Source of the DNA: UMGS973 sp045599945
GTDB lineage: Bacteria; Bacillota; Clostridia; Peptostreptococcales; Anaerovoracaceae
Direction of reading: 5' to 3'
Assembly (NCBI GenBank): GCA_045599945.1
Contig: JAZRWY010000029.1
Coordinates: 1 to 64,000, forward strand
Length of the DNA: 64,000 bases
The notes beneath the pieces were generated by a model. That model made no database searches, was not told where the DNA came from, and saw only the letters and a list, made by a program, of their open reading frames with translations. Below, in pieces: positions 51,138 through 59,785 of this stretch (the first letter of the stretch is position 1; each line of letters begins with the position of its first letter). A program made the translations under genes and the position numbers.

Positions 51138-53156
51138 TTAAAGTAAGCCGCCGATCTGTACGAACAGTGGAGCAAATACCAGTGATACGATTGTCATCAG
51201 CTTGATCAGAATGTTGATGGAAGGACCGGATGTATCCTTGAACGGGTCACCAACGGTATCGCCTACTACTGTAGCCTTATGGGTTTCTGAACCCTTTCCG
51301 CCATAGTTTCCTTCTTCAACATACTTCTTTGCATTGTCCCATGCGCCGCCTGCATTTGCCATCATGATGGCAAGAAGCACGCCGGCTGCAAGAGCACCTG
51401 CAAGCATGCCGCCAAGAGCCTTAACGCCAAGTACGATACCAACCAGAAGCGGACATACAATGGCAATGAGACCAGGCATGATCATTTCCTTCAGAGCAGC
51501 ACCGGTTGAGATTGCTACGCATTTCGCATAGTCAGGCTTGGAAGTTCCTTCCATGATTCCCTTGTCTTCTCTGAACTGTCTTCTTACTTCCTCGATCATC
51601 TGGTTTGCAGCTCTACCTACGGAATTCATGGTAAGTGCTGAGAACAGGAACGGAAGCATTGCACCGATGAATAATCCAATGATTACGATTGGCTCCAGAA
51701 GGTTTACGCCTTCGCCGGTAAGTCCTGTAACTTCTGCATAGGATACGAACAGTGCCAGTGCAGTAAGTGCTGCAGAACCGATGGCAAAGCCTTTTCCGAT
51801 TGCAGCTGTTGTATTACCAACTGCATCCAGCTTGTCTGTAATTTCTCTTACATTATCCGGAAGCTCTGACATTTCAGCTATGCCGCCGGCATTATCCGAA
51901 ACCGGACCGTAAGCATCAACGGCTACTGTCATGCCTGTAGTGGAAAGCATTCCTACTGCTGCAAGAGCAATGCCGTATACGCCTGCAAATGTATATGCAA
52001 CATAGATACCAATACAGATGCAGATGATTGGCCATAATGTTGACATCATGCCAACGCCCATGCCTGAAATGATGGTTGTTGCGGAACCTGTCTGAGATTC
52101 TTCTGCAATCTTCTTAACGGATTTATAATCTTCTGATGTATAGATTTCTGTAATCTTACCAATGGCTATACCTACGATCAGACCGGCAATGATTGCTGCT
52201 GCATAGGATAAGTTGTGAAGCATTACCTTGGAAAGAACCAGAGCTGCAACGATTACAATCGCACCTGAAATATATGTACCTGTGTTCAGAGCTGCTGACG
52301 GATTTCCGCCATCCTTTCCTCTTACACATAAGATTCCAACAACGGAAGCAAGAACACCGACTGCTGCAAGAACCAGCGGGAATACTGCTGCTGCAGTTTC
52401 TGAAAATGCATTTCCGGATGCTGCTGCTGCAACTGCTGCCAATGTGATGGCTGAAATGATGGAGCCAACATAGGATTCGAACAGGTCAGAACCCATTCCG
52501 GCAACGTCGCCAACATTATCTCCTACGTTATCTGCGATAACTGCAGGGTTTCTAGGGTCATCTTCCGGGATTCCGGCTTCTACCTTACCTACCAGGTCAG
52601 CACCAACGTCTGCTGCCTTTGTATAGATACCGCCGCCTACTCTTCCAAATAAAGCCATGGATGATGCACCAAGACCAAATCCTGTTGCACACTGCATCAC
52701 TGTTGCAAGCTTTAATACGCAGAATACGCATCCAAGACCAAACAGACCAAGGCCTGCTACGCAAAGTCCCATGACTGCACCCGAACGGAATGCAACCTTC
52801 AGTGCCTTTGGCATGCCGCTTTCCATTGCAGCATTTGCTGTTCTTACATTACCCAGTGTTGCAACTTTCATTCCGAAGAATCCTGCAAGAACAGATAAGC
52901 ATGCACCGATTACATAAAGAACTCCTGTCTTCCAGCTGATTGCTGCTGTAATCAGGATGAACAGGCAAACGATTACGATAATCATTACTTTGTATTCCTT
53001 ATACAGGAATGCCATTGCTCCTTCTCTGATAAAACCAGAGATTTCCTTCATTCTGTCGGTTCCTTCCTCCTGCTTTCCGATCCATGCTGCAAGTGAATAT
53101 GCAACAATCAGACCGATGAGAGCAGCAATGGGAACCAAGACTGCCAGTATTTTCAT
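51138..53156 (-). CDS. hppA: Membrane-bound ion-pumping pyrophosphatase (K+-dependent type)
   Basis: A 672-residue, roughly 16-helix pyrophosphatase that couples PPi hydrolysis to H+ and/or Na+ export. Catalytic motifs are DVGADLVGKVEAGIPEDDPR, DNVGDNVGDVAGMGSDLFES and the C-terminal GGAWDNAKKYVEEG. The segment GNTTAAIGKGFAIGSAALTA has Ala where K+-independent enzymes have Lys, which marks the K+-dependent class, many of which pump Na+. AGGAGG precedes the ATG. In anaerobes it recovers energy from biosynthetic PPi. Confidence 0.95.
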   Translation of the reverse strand: MKILAVLVPIAALIGLIVAYSLAAWIGKQEEGTDRMKEISGFIREGAMAFLYKEYKVMIIVIVCLFILITAAISWKTGVLYVIGACLSVLAGFFGMKVATLGNVRTANAAMESGMPKALKVAFRSGAVMGLCVAGLGLFGLGCVFCVLKLATVMQCATGFGLGASSMALFGRVGGGIYTKAADVGADLVGKVEAGIPEDDPRNPAVIADNVGDNVGDVAGMGSDLFESYVGSIISAITLAAVAAAASGNAFSETAAAVFPLVLAAVGVLASVVGILCVRGKDGGNPSAALNTGTYISGAIVIVAALVLSKVMLHNLSYAAAIIAGLIVGIAIGKITEIYTSEDYKSVKKIAEESQTGSATTIISGMGVGMMSTLWPIICICIGIYVAYTFAGVYGIALAAVGMLSTTGMTVAVDAYGPVSDNAGGIAEMSELPDNVREITDKLDAVGNTTAAIGKGFAIGSAALTALALFVSYAEVTGLTGEGVNLLEPIVIIGLFIGAMLPFLFSALTMNSVGRAANQMIEEVRRQFREDKGIMEGTSKPDYAKCVAISTGAALKEMIMPGLIAIVCPLLVGIVLGVKALGGMLAGALAAGVLLAIMMANAGGAWDNAKKYVEEGNYGGKGSETHKATVVGDTVGDPFKDTSGPSINILIKLMTIVSLVFAPLFVQIGGLL

Positions 53157-53248
53157 ACTTCATACCTCCTATAACATTTCTTATTTCACGCTTTCAGATG
53201 ATTTCTGCCGGATCAGAACTGATATTGTCTGAAAATTCAGCAAGAATA

Positions 53249-53274
53249 CTAAAAGGTGCCTAGCAGACACCTTT
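53249..53274 (-). terminator. Probable terminator of secG
   Basis: Minus strand AAAGGTG/CACCTTT with a nine-base loop, then a short TTTAG. The T-run is weak, so termination may be partial. Confidence 0.5.
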
Positions 53275-53302
53275 CGGAAAAGCTTTATATTCGCTGTTTA
53301 AT

Positions 53303-53533
53303 CTATTCCATCGCAACCAGAACCAGCGATAACAGGATAAACAGAACACCACCGACTGTAGTGATCTTGTTCAGAATAGCATCGTACTTCTTCGCCTTTT
53401 TCTTGCCAAAAAGCTGCTCTGCACCGCCTCCGATTGTTCCAGCCATTCCAGCGCTGTTACCGGACTGCATGAGAATTGATGCGATCAGAACAACACTTGC
53501 AATTGCTAATAATACCATTAAAGCAGTATTCAT
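53303..53533 (-). CDS. secG: Preprotein translocase subunit SecG
   Basis: A 76-residue SecG with two membrane helices flanking SILMQSGNSAGMAGTIGGGA and LFGKKKAKKYDAILNK. Start MNTALMVLLAI is set by GAGGAGG; the frame remains open 35 codons upstream through the promoter, without a ribosome site. It assists SecYEG-mediated export. It is between hppA and eno. Confidence 0.94.
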   Translation of the reverse strand: MNTALMVLLAIASVVLIASILMQSGNSAGMAGTIGGGAEQLFGKKKAKKYDAILNKITTVGGVLFILLSLVLVAME

Positions 53534-53564
53534 AAAAATATACCTCCTCAAAATTGACCATTTC

Positions 53565-53593
53565 ATTCTAACATACGAAAAAACAAAAATCAA
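53565..53593 (-). promoter_or_regulatory. Proximal promoter of secG
   Basis: Minus strand TTGATT (53588-53593), 17-base spacer ending in TGT (extended -10), TAGAAT (53565-53570). Confidence 0.7.
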
Positions 53594-53686
53594 TAGATTA
53601 TTTTTGTGTTCCGGCCATGCTTTGGAAGCATATATCATTCACTTTTTCTTATATCCATATTAGTGTCTCTAATAAGCACAATAGAG

Positions 53687-53715
53687 AATATACCACATTT
53701 GTTTTATTCTTTCAA
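53687..53715 (-). promoter_or_regulatory. Distal promoter upstream of secG
   Basis: Minus strand TTGAAA (53710-53715), 17-base spacer ending in TGG (extended -10), TATATT (53687-53692). It would make a roughly 150-base leader before secG that overlaps the proximal promoter; no gene is recognisable in that leader. Confidence 0.65.
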
Positions 53716-53736
53716 CCTATTTGTGCAAAAAATAGC

Positions 53737-53763
53737 AAAAAAAGCGGCAGATTTCTCTGCCGC
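53737..53763 (-). terminator. Terminator of the gap-pgk-tpiA-eno operon
   Basis: Minus strand GCGGCAGA-GAAA-TCTGCCGC followed by seven T, 13 bases after the eno stop. Confidence 0.95.
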
Positions 53764-53775
53764 GTACAATCCGAT

Positions 53776-55065
53776 TTACTTCAGACAGTAGAATGCATTC
53801 ATTCCAGCATACTGAGCGGATGGTCCTAAGATTTCCTCCAGTCTCAGAAGCTGGTTGTATTTTGCAATTCTGTCCGTTCTGGAAAGAGAACCGGTCTTGA
53901 TCTGTCCTGCATTCAGACCTACAACGATATCTGCAATGGTTGTATCTTCCGTTTCTCCGGATCTGTGAGATACCACTGCCGTATATCCTGCCTTCTTTGC
54001 CATTTCAATGGCATCAAAGGTTTCTGTCAGCGTACCAATCTGGTTTACCTTGATCAGAATGGAATTTGCAACGCCCTTTTCAATGCCGTCGGCCAGTCTC
54101 TGCGTATTTGTTACGAACAGGTCATCACCAACCAGCTGAATCTTCTTTCCAAGTCTTTCTGTCAGAACCTTCCAGCCTTCCCAGTCATCTTCTGCCAGAC
54201 CGTCTTCGATGGAGATTACCGGATACTTGTCAACCAGCATTTCGAAGTATTCTACCATCTCTTCTGCCGTTCTGGAAACACCTTCTCCTGTCAGATTGTA
54301 TATCTTTGCCTCTTCATCATAGAATTCCGATGCAGCAACATCAAGGGCTATCATCAGGTCCTTGCCCGGAACATATCCGGCTGCTTCAATCGCTTCTACG
54401 ATAACTTCAATTGCTTCTTCATTGGTAGCAAGATCCGGTGCAAAACCGCCTTCATCACCAACTGCCGTATTCAGGCCCTTTCCTTTGAGAACCTTCTTTA
54501 AGTTATGGAATACTTCCGCTCCCATTCTCAATGCTTCTCTGAAGGAATCTGCGCCTACCGGCATGATCATGAATTCCTGAATGTCTACGGTATTGTCAGC
54601 ATGAGATCCGCCATTTAAAATGTTCATCATCGGCGTAGGGAGAACCTTTGCATTGATTCCGCCAAGATACTGGAATAAAGGAAGTCCCAGTGAATCAGCA
54701 GCTGCTCTTGCGACTGCCATGGATACGCCAAGAATTGCATTGGCACCAAGTTTTCCCTTGTTTTCTGTGCCGTCCAGATCTATGAGGAACTGGTCCAGAC
54801 CCGTCTGGTCAAAGGCATCCCAGTCAAGAATTTCATCTGCAATGATTTCATTTACATTATCTACTGCTTTTAATGTGCCTTTGCCAAGATATCTTTCCTT
54901 GTCTCCGTCTCTTAATTCCACTGCTTCGTGCACACCTGTGGAAGCGCCGGACGGAACGATTGCTCTGCCAAATCCGCCGTCGTCCAGATATACTTCAACC
55001 TCTACTGTGGGATTTCCTCTTGAATCAAGGACTTCTCTTGCAATTACTTCTTCAATATATGCCAT
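53776..55065 (-). CDS. eno: Enolase
   Basis: A 429-residue enolase converting 2-phosphoglycerate to phosphoenolpyruvate. Hallmarks are REVLDSRGNPTVEVEVYL, GASTGVHEAVELRDGD, the metal and catalytic sites around SIEDGLAEDDWEGW and QLVGDDLFVTN, and signature ILIKVNQIGTLTET. It is the last gene of the glycolytic operon; no phosphoglycerate mutase gene is included. Confidence 0.98.
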   Translation of the reverse strand: MAYIEEVIAREVLDSRGNPTVEVEVYLDDGGFGRAIVPSGASTGVHEAVELRDGDKERYLGKGTLKAVDNVNEIIADEILDWDAFDQTGLDQFLIDLDGTENKGKLGANAILGVSMAVARAAADSLGLPLFQYLGGINAKVLPTPMMNILNGGSHADNTVDIQEFMIMPVGADSFREALRMGAEVFHNLKKVLKGKGLNTAVGDEGGFAPDLATNEEAIEVIVEAIEAAGYVPGKDLMIALDVAASEFYDEEAKIYNLTGEGVSRTAEEMVEYFEMLVDKYPVISIEDGLAEDDWEGWKVLTERLGKKIQLVGDDLFVTNTQRLADGIEKGVANSILIKVNQIGTLTETFDAIEMAKKAGYTAVVSHRSGETEDTTIADIVVGLNAGQIKTGSLSRTDRIAKYNQLLRLEEILGPSAQYAGMNAFYCLK

Positions 55066-55076
55066 ATTTCTACCTC

Positions 55077-55829
55077 CTAAAAATCTATAATCTGTATAAA
55101 GTCTTCCGGTTTGAGACTTGCACCTCCAACCAGTGCTCCGTCTATGTTCGCCTGTCCCATGATATCTGCCGCATTGGCCGGCTTTACACTGCCGCCGTAC
55201 TGGATGACAATATCACAGGCTACATCTTCATCATAGATTTCAGCCATGACATCCCGGATATATCCGCACATCTCTTCTGCCTGCTCCGGTGTCGCCGTCT
55301 TTCCTGTTCCGATGGCCCAGATTGGTTCATATGCAATGACCATGCTTCCCACCTGTGATGGTTCCAGCCCTGCAAGGCCTTCAATGATCTGCGTTCTTAC
55401 AATCTGTTTTTCTTCACCGGCTTCTCTGATTTCCAGATTCTCACCAACACACATGATTGGTGTGATGCCTTTTTCAAAAAGTTTCCTTAATTTCTTATTG
55501 ACTGTTTCATCTGTTTCCGCAAAGTATTCTCTTCTTTCGCTATGTCCTACAATGCAGAAGTCCACTCCGATTTCACAGAGCATGTCTGCAGAGATTTCTC
55601 CCGTATATGCTCCCTGGTCCTCAAAATGCACATTCTGCGCGCCAAGAAGAACGCCGGAACCTTCCAGACTTTCCTTCAGTGTCCAAAGCTGTGTAAACGG
55701 TGCACAGATTGCTGCCCTGACATCCGTCTTGTCTGCCTGATAAAGGGTACGGAAGATTTGTGCAAATTCCTTTGCTTCTGCAGCTGTCTTAAACATTTTC
55801 CAGTTTCCTGCGATTAACGGCTTCCTCAT
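55077..55829 (-). CDS. tpiA: Triosephosphate isomerase
   Basis: A 250-residue TIM barrel: KPLIAGNWKMFKTAAEAKEF start (Lys12 region), catalytic His in CIVGHSERREYF, catalytic Glu in VIAYEPIWAIGTGKTATPE and the loop YGGSVKPANAADI. It lies ten bases after pgk. Confidence 0.98.
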   Translation of the reverse strand: MRKPLIAGNWKMFKTAAEAKEFAQIFRTLYQADKTDVRAAICAPFTQLWTLKESLEGSGVLLGAQNVHFEDQGAYTGEISADMLCEIGVDFCIVGHSERREYFAETDETVNKKLRKLFEKGITPIMCVGENLEIREAGEEKQIVRTQIIEGLAGLEPSQVGSMVIAYEPIWAIGTGKTATPEQAEEMCGYIRDVMAEIYDEDVACDIVIQYGGSVKPANAADIMGQANIDGALVGGASLKPEDFIQIIDF

Positions 55830-55838
55830 TTCTGCCTC

Positions 55839-57023
55839 CTATTTATCGTTCAGGCATGCAATTCCAGGAAGAACCTTTCCCTCAAGGAATTCCAGGGATG
55901 CGCCGCCGCCTGTTGAAATATGCGTCATTTTATCTGCAAGACCTGCTGCTTCAACTGCTGCAGCAGAATCGCCTCCGCCGATTACAGTGACTGCATCGGA
56001 CTGGGCCAGAACTTCTGCAACTGCATACGTTCCCTTTGCGAAATTCGGCATTTCAAATACACCCATCGGTCCGTTCCAGACCACCGTCTTTGCCTTCTTC
56101 AGTTCTTCACTGAAAAGTTCAATTGTCTTCGGCCCTATGTCAAGTCCCATGAGGTCAGCAGGGATGCTGTCTCTGTCATATGCTGCTGCCGGTGAATCGT
56201 TGTTGAATTCTGCTGCACATACTGCATCTACAGGAATCAGCATCTTTACGCCTTTCTCTTCTGCTTCCTTCAGAAGTTTTCCGGCCAGCTCGATGCTTTC
56301 CTCATCAAGAATGGAAGTTCCGATTTCAAGACCCATCGCCTTGAAGAATGTATATGCCATGCCGCCGCCGACAATGAGTGTATCCACCTTGCCCAGGAGA
56401 TTCTCAATAACAGGAATCTTGTCTCCGACCTTTGCTCCGCCCATGACTGCGCAGAACGGTCTCTGCGGATTCTCTACGGCTTCTCCCAGGAATTTCAGTT
56501 CCTTTTCAATCAGGAATCCCGATACAGCAGGAAGATAGTCTGCTATGCCCGCCGTGGATGAATGTGCCCGGTGTGCTGTTCCGAAAGCGTCATTTACAAA
56601 TACTTCTGCCAGTTCTGCCAGTTCCTTTGCAAATACAGGATCGTTATCTGTCTCTCCCTTTACAAATCTGACATTTTCAAGAAGCATGACTTCTCCGCCC
56701 TTCAGTTCTTCTGCCGCCTTCCTGACTGCATCATCAACCACCGTTGGCGAAGTCACGAATTTCACTTCTTTTCCGAGAAGCTCTGCAAGTCTTTCTGCAA
56801 CAGGTGCCAGAGAGTATTCCATCTTTGGCTCGCCCTTCGGTCTTCCCATGTGTGACATGAGGATGACTGCGCATTCCTGTTCCAGAAGATAATCCACTGT
56901 CGACATTGCTGCCCGGATTCGGATATCATCTGTAATTTTTCCGTCCTTCATCGGAACGTTATAGTCACATCTGACGATGACCTTCTTTCCTTTCAGGTCA
57001 ATATCTTTCACATTTTTCTTCAT
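55839..57023 (-). CDS. pgk: Phosphoglycerate kinase
   Basis: A 394-residue kinase making ATP from 1,3-bisphosphoglycerate. VIVRCDYNVPMKDGKI is the substrate-binding N-terminus, then LMSHMGRPKGEPKMEYSLAP, and the C-terminal nucleotide domain has VVWNGPMGVFEM and VIGGGDSAAAVEAAGLADK. It is 17 bases after gap. Confidence 0.98.
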   Translation of the reverse strand: MKKNVKDIDLKGKKVIVRCDYNVPMKDGKITDDIRIRAAMSTVDYLLEQECAVILMSHMGRPKGEPKMEYSLAPVAERLAELLGKEVKFVTSPTVVDDAVRKAAEELKGGEVMLLENVRFVKGETDNDPVFAKELAELAEVFVNDAFGTAHRAHSSTAGIADYLPAVSGFLIEKELKFLGEAVENPQRPFCAVMGGAKVGDKIPVIENLLGKVDTLIVGGGMAYTFFKAMGLEIGTSILDEESIELAGKLLKEAEEKGVKMLIPVDAVCAAEFNNDSPAAAYDRDSIPADLMGLDIGPKTIELFSEELKKAKTVVWNGPMGVFEMPNFAKGTYAVAEVLAQSDAVTVIGGGDSAAAVEAAGLADKMTHISTGGGASLEFLEGKVLPGIACLNDK

Positions 57024-57040
57024 GATACCATCCTCTTATC

Positions 57041-58057
57041 CTACTTGTTATCTTCTGCATACATGTGTCTGATCAGTCTCAGCAGATTGGAAGAATAGCC
57101 GAATTCGTTATCGTAGAAGGATACGAATTTGAACATCTTGTCATTGAGCTGGAATCCCTGTCTTGCATCGAAGATGGATGGACATGCGTCACCGATGAAA
57201 TCGGATGAAACCACTTCATCATCCACATATTCAATGACATCCTTCAGATATGTCTCTGAAGCTGCCTTGACCTTTTCGCAGACATCTTCATAAGTGGTTG
57301 CTGTCTTCAGTCTGATGTTCAGGTCAACAACAGATACATCAACGGTAGGTACTCTGTATGCGATACCTGTCATCTTTCCCTGTACGGATGGTATTACAAG
57401 ACCAACGGCCTTTGCAGCACCTGTCGTAGTAGGAATGATATTATTGAATACCGATCTTCCTGTTCTCCAGTCCTTCATGGATCTTGCATCAACAACCTTC
57501 TGCTTTGCTGTTGCTGAGTGGATGGTTGACATCAGACCTTCTTCAATTCCATAATTGTCTTCCAGAACCTTTGTCAATGGAGCCAGACAGTTTGTTGTAC
57601 ATGATGCAGAGGAAACCACCTGATATTCCGGCTTATATTCCTGTTCATTGACACCATATACGAATGTCGGTGTTCCCTTATCCTTTGCAGGAGCAGAAAT
57701 GATTACTTTCTTTGCTCCTCCATTGATATGTACCATTGCCTTTTCTGTTGTATTGTATGCACCGGTTCCTTCCATGATATATTCAGCACCGCATTCGCCC
57801 CATGGAATGTCTGCAGCATCGCCGCAGCTGTATACAGGAACCTTCTTACCATCAATGATAAGACCGTTTTCATACTTGTCCAGTTCCTTAGGGAATCTGC
57901 CGAAAGTAGTATCATACTTGAGCATGTATACCATGTAATCCAGGTCTGAATTACGCATGTTGATGCCTGCGATTTCGAAATCAGGCATGTCCATGACCGC
58001 ACGGATAATTACTCTTGAGATACGACCAAAACCACTGATACCAAGTTTAATTGCCAT
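57041..58057 (-). CDS. gap: Glyceraldehyde-3-phosphate dehydrogenase
   Basis: A 338-residue GAPDH with nucleophile Cys153 in SSASCTTNCLAPLTK and the partner His in STIHSATAKQ. The residue that normally gives NAD specificity (Asp in AIND) is Met here (GINMRN), followed by Arg, and the S-loop Leu-Pro pair is Ala-Arg (VVDARSMKDW). These changes resemble NADP-accepting enzymes, so dual NAD/NADP use is possible. It is the first gene of the glycolytic operon, with a palindrome at the start point. Confidence 0.96.
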   Translation of the reverse strand: MAIKLGISGFGRISRVIIRAVMDMPDFEIAGINMRNSDLDYMVYMLKYDTTFGRFPKELDKYENGLIIDGKKVPVYSCGDAADIPWGECGAEYIMEGTGAYNTTEKAMVHINGGAKKVIISAPAKDKGTPTFVYGVNEQEYKPEYQVVSSASCTTNCLAPLTKVLEDNYGIEEGLMSTIHSATAKQKVVDARSMKDWRTGRSVFNNIIPTTTGAAKAVGLVIPSVQGKMTGIAYRVPTVDVSVVDLNIRLKTATTYEDVCEKVKAASETYLKDVIEYVDDEVVSSDFIGDACPSIFDARQGFQLNDKMFKFVSFYDNEFGYSSNLLRLIRHMYAEDNK

Positions 58058-58102
58058 TTTAATCCTCCTAATATTTATGTTACCAATAATTCATACTATT
58101 TT

Positions 58103-58120
58103 AATGGTTTACAAACCATT
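58103..58120 (-). promoter_or_regulatory. Perfect palindromic operator candidate of the gap operon
   Basis: AATGGTTT-GT-AAACCATT, a perfect 8-base inverted repeat with a two-base centre. It begins nine bases downstream of the -10 box and thus covers the expected transcription start, an ideal place for a repressor. It does not match the Rex consensus I know. The regulator is unknown. Confidence 0.65.
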
Positions 58121-58128
58121 CCAATATT

Positions 58129-58137
58129 ATTGTACCA
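58129..58137 (-). promoter_or_regulatory. Extended -10 promoter of the gap operon
   Basis: Minus strand TGGTACAAT. The -35 region has no good hexamer, which is common for extended -10 promoters. Confidence 0.7.
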
Positions 58138-58158
58138 CATTCGCCATCCAATAGCACG

Positions 58159-58194
58159 AAAAAACATCATAAGCCATAAAAATTGCTTATGATG
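58159..58194 (-). terminator. Terminator of the SPOUT methyltransferase gene
   Basis: Minus strand CATCATAAGC/GCTTATGATG (10 perfect pairs, 10-base loop) followed by six T. Confidence 0.9.
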
Positions 58195-58201
58195 CCATTT
58201 T

Positions 58202-58672
58202 TCATTCCAATCCCGGAAAACCCAGCTGCCTTAATGCTTCGAAGAGCACGATGTTTACTGAATTCGACAGATTCAAAGAGCGAAGTCTTGTATTCTCGCT
58301 CATAGGAATCCGGATGCATTTTTCCTCATTTGCCGCAATGAAGTCTTTGGGAAGACCTGCTGTTTCCCTGCCGAACAGGAGCATATCCCCATCTTGATAC
58401 TCCACATCTGTGTATCTGTGCTTTCCTTTTGTTGTTGCCAGGAACATCCTGCATCCTGCATATTCTTCGAGAAACTCCTCCAGACTCTCATGGACGCGTA
58501 CATCCACATACGGCCAGTAGTCCAGTCCTGCGCGTTTCAGTGCCTTATCATCTATGGAAAACCCCAGAGGCTTCACCAGATGAAGCACGCTGTCCGTAAT
58601 CGCACACGATCTGGAAACATTGCCGGTATTCGGAGGAATCTCCGGATTGACCATCACCACATGTATTGCCAT
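58202..58672 (-). CDS. trmL: tRNA (cytidine/uridine-34 2'-O)-methyltransferase TrmL
   Basis: A 156-residue SPOUT methyltransferase of the TrmL/YibK (CspR) type that methylates the wobble ribose of tRNA-Leu. It shows VVMVNPEIPPNTGNVSRSCA at the start, LFGRETAGLPKDF and the knot segment IPMSENTRLRSLNLSNSVNI. AAAGGAG precedes the ATG. It is a single-gene unit. Confidence 0.93.
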   Translation of the reverse strand: MAIHVVMVNPEIPPNTGNVSRSCAITDSVLHLVKPLGFSIDDKALKRAGLDYWPYVDVRVHESLEEFLEEYAGCRMFLATTKGKHRYTDVEYQDGDMLLFGRETAGLPKDFIAANEEKCIRIPMSENTRLRSLNLSNSVNIVLFEALRQLGFPGLE

Positions 58673-58751
58673 TTCATTCTCCTTTGCCCGTGTCCTTGTA
58701 TCATCATATCAGAGAAAACAGAACACAAAAAGACTTTTTTGTGATTTTTAC

Positions 58752-58780
58752 AGGACAAATATATGTTTTTAGTATATAAT
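58752..58780 (+). promoter_or_regulatory. Promoter of the homoserine dehydrogenase gene
   Basis: AGGACA (58752-58757), 17-base spacer, TATAAT (58775-58780). The leader is about 25 bases, too short for a riboswitch or T-box. Confidence 0.7.
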
Positions 58781-58809
58781 AGAATTCATTGTAAGGAGGA
58801 TTATTGAAC

Positions 58810-59775
58810 ATGAAAAAAGTAAACATCGGATTGCTGGGACTTGGCAACATCGGCACAGGCACTTACAAGGTTCTTGAAATGAACAGAAAACAGATTGAGA
58901 AGAATACCGGCTGTGACATCCGCATCACAAAAATCTTAGAAAAGGATGTTGACAGAAAAAGAGACATTACCGTATCGCCAGAACAGTTTACACAGAATCC
59001 GGACGAAATCTTCAATGACCCTGATATTGATATCGTAATTGAATTACTGGGAGGAATAGAGCCCGCATCATCATTCATGCTCAGCGCATTAAATGCAGGA
59101 AAGCATGTGGTTACTGCGAACAAGGCAGCCGTTGCTGCAAACTTCGACAAGCTCCAGGCAGCCGCTAAGGCAAACAATGTAGAACTTAAGATTGAAGCAT
59201 CCGTAGGCGGCGGTATCCCAATTCTGAACGCCCTTACAACCGTACTGGGTGCAAATCAGTTCGTTGAAATATTAGGAATCGTAAACGGCACAACAAATTA
59301 TGTATTAACAAAGATGACCGAAGAAGGTCAGGGATATGAAGAGGCAATCAGAGATGCGCAGGCAAAGGGCTTTGCAGAAGCAGACCCTACGGCTGATGTG
59401 GAAGGTATCGACGTTGCAAACAAGCTGTCCATTCTGATGGCACTTGCCTTCGATACATATGTCCCGCCGGCTGATATCCCGACCATCGGAATTACAGGCG
59501 TAACCAAAGAGGCAATCGAAGCTGCAAAGAAAGACAACTGCAGAATCAAGCTGATCTGCAGAGCGGCCATGGGAGAAAACGGTCTGGAATACAATATCGG
59601 ACCGATGAAGCTTCCAAACGAGCATCCGCTTGCATCTGTTTCCAACGAATTCAATGCCGTATTCGTTACCGGAAATGCAGTGGGAGAATTGATGTTCTAC
59701 GGCAAGGGCGCAGGCCCTCTTCCAACAGGCAGCGCTGTCATGGGAGATGTAATTGAAATCGCAAAAAGAATCTAG
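58810..59775 (+). CDS. hom: Homoserine dehydrogenase (short form)
   Basis: A 321-residue enzyme reducing aspartate semialdehyde to homoserine in the threonine/methionine branch. NAD(P) fold GLLGLGNIGTGTYKVL, then AGKHVVTANKAAVA and the substrate region IVNGTTNYVLTKMTEEGQGY. It lacks the C-terminal ACT domain of the 400-430 residue forms, so ACT-based threonine feedback is not expected. ATG 58810 lies ten bases after AAGGAGG; a TTG two codons upstream is too close to it. The SEC-C gene follows by ten bases. Confidence 0.94.
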   Translation: MKKVNIGLLGLGNIGTGTYKVLEMNRKQIEKNTGCDIRITKILEKDVDRKRDITVSPEQFTQNPDEIFNDPDIDIVIELLGGIEPASSFMLSALNAGKHVVTANKAAVAANFDKLQAAAKANNVELKIEASVGGGIPILNALTTVLGANQFVEILGIVNGTTNYVLTKMTEEGQGYEEAIRDAQAKGFAEADPTADVEGIDVANKLSILMALAFDTYVPPADIPTIGITGVTKEAIEAAKKDNCRIKLICRAAMGENGLEYNIGPMKLPNEHPLASVSNEFNAVFVTGNAVGELMFYGKGAGPLPTGSAVMGDVIEIAKRI

Positions 59776-59785
59776 GAGGATATGA

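Noticed and set aside
58782..58809. Riboswitch or T-box upstream of hom
   Set aside because: The leader from the predicted start to the ATG is only about 25 bases.
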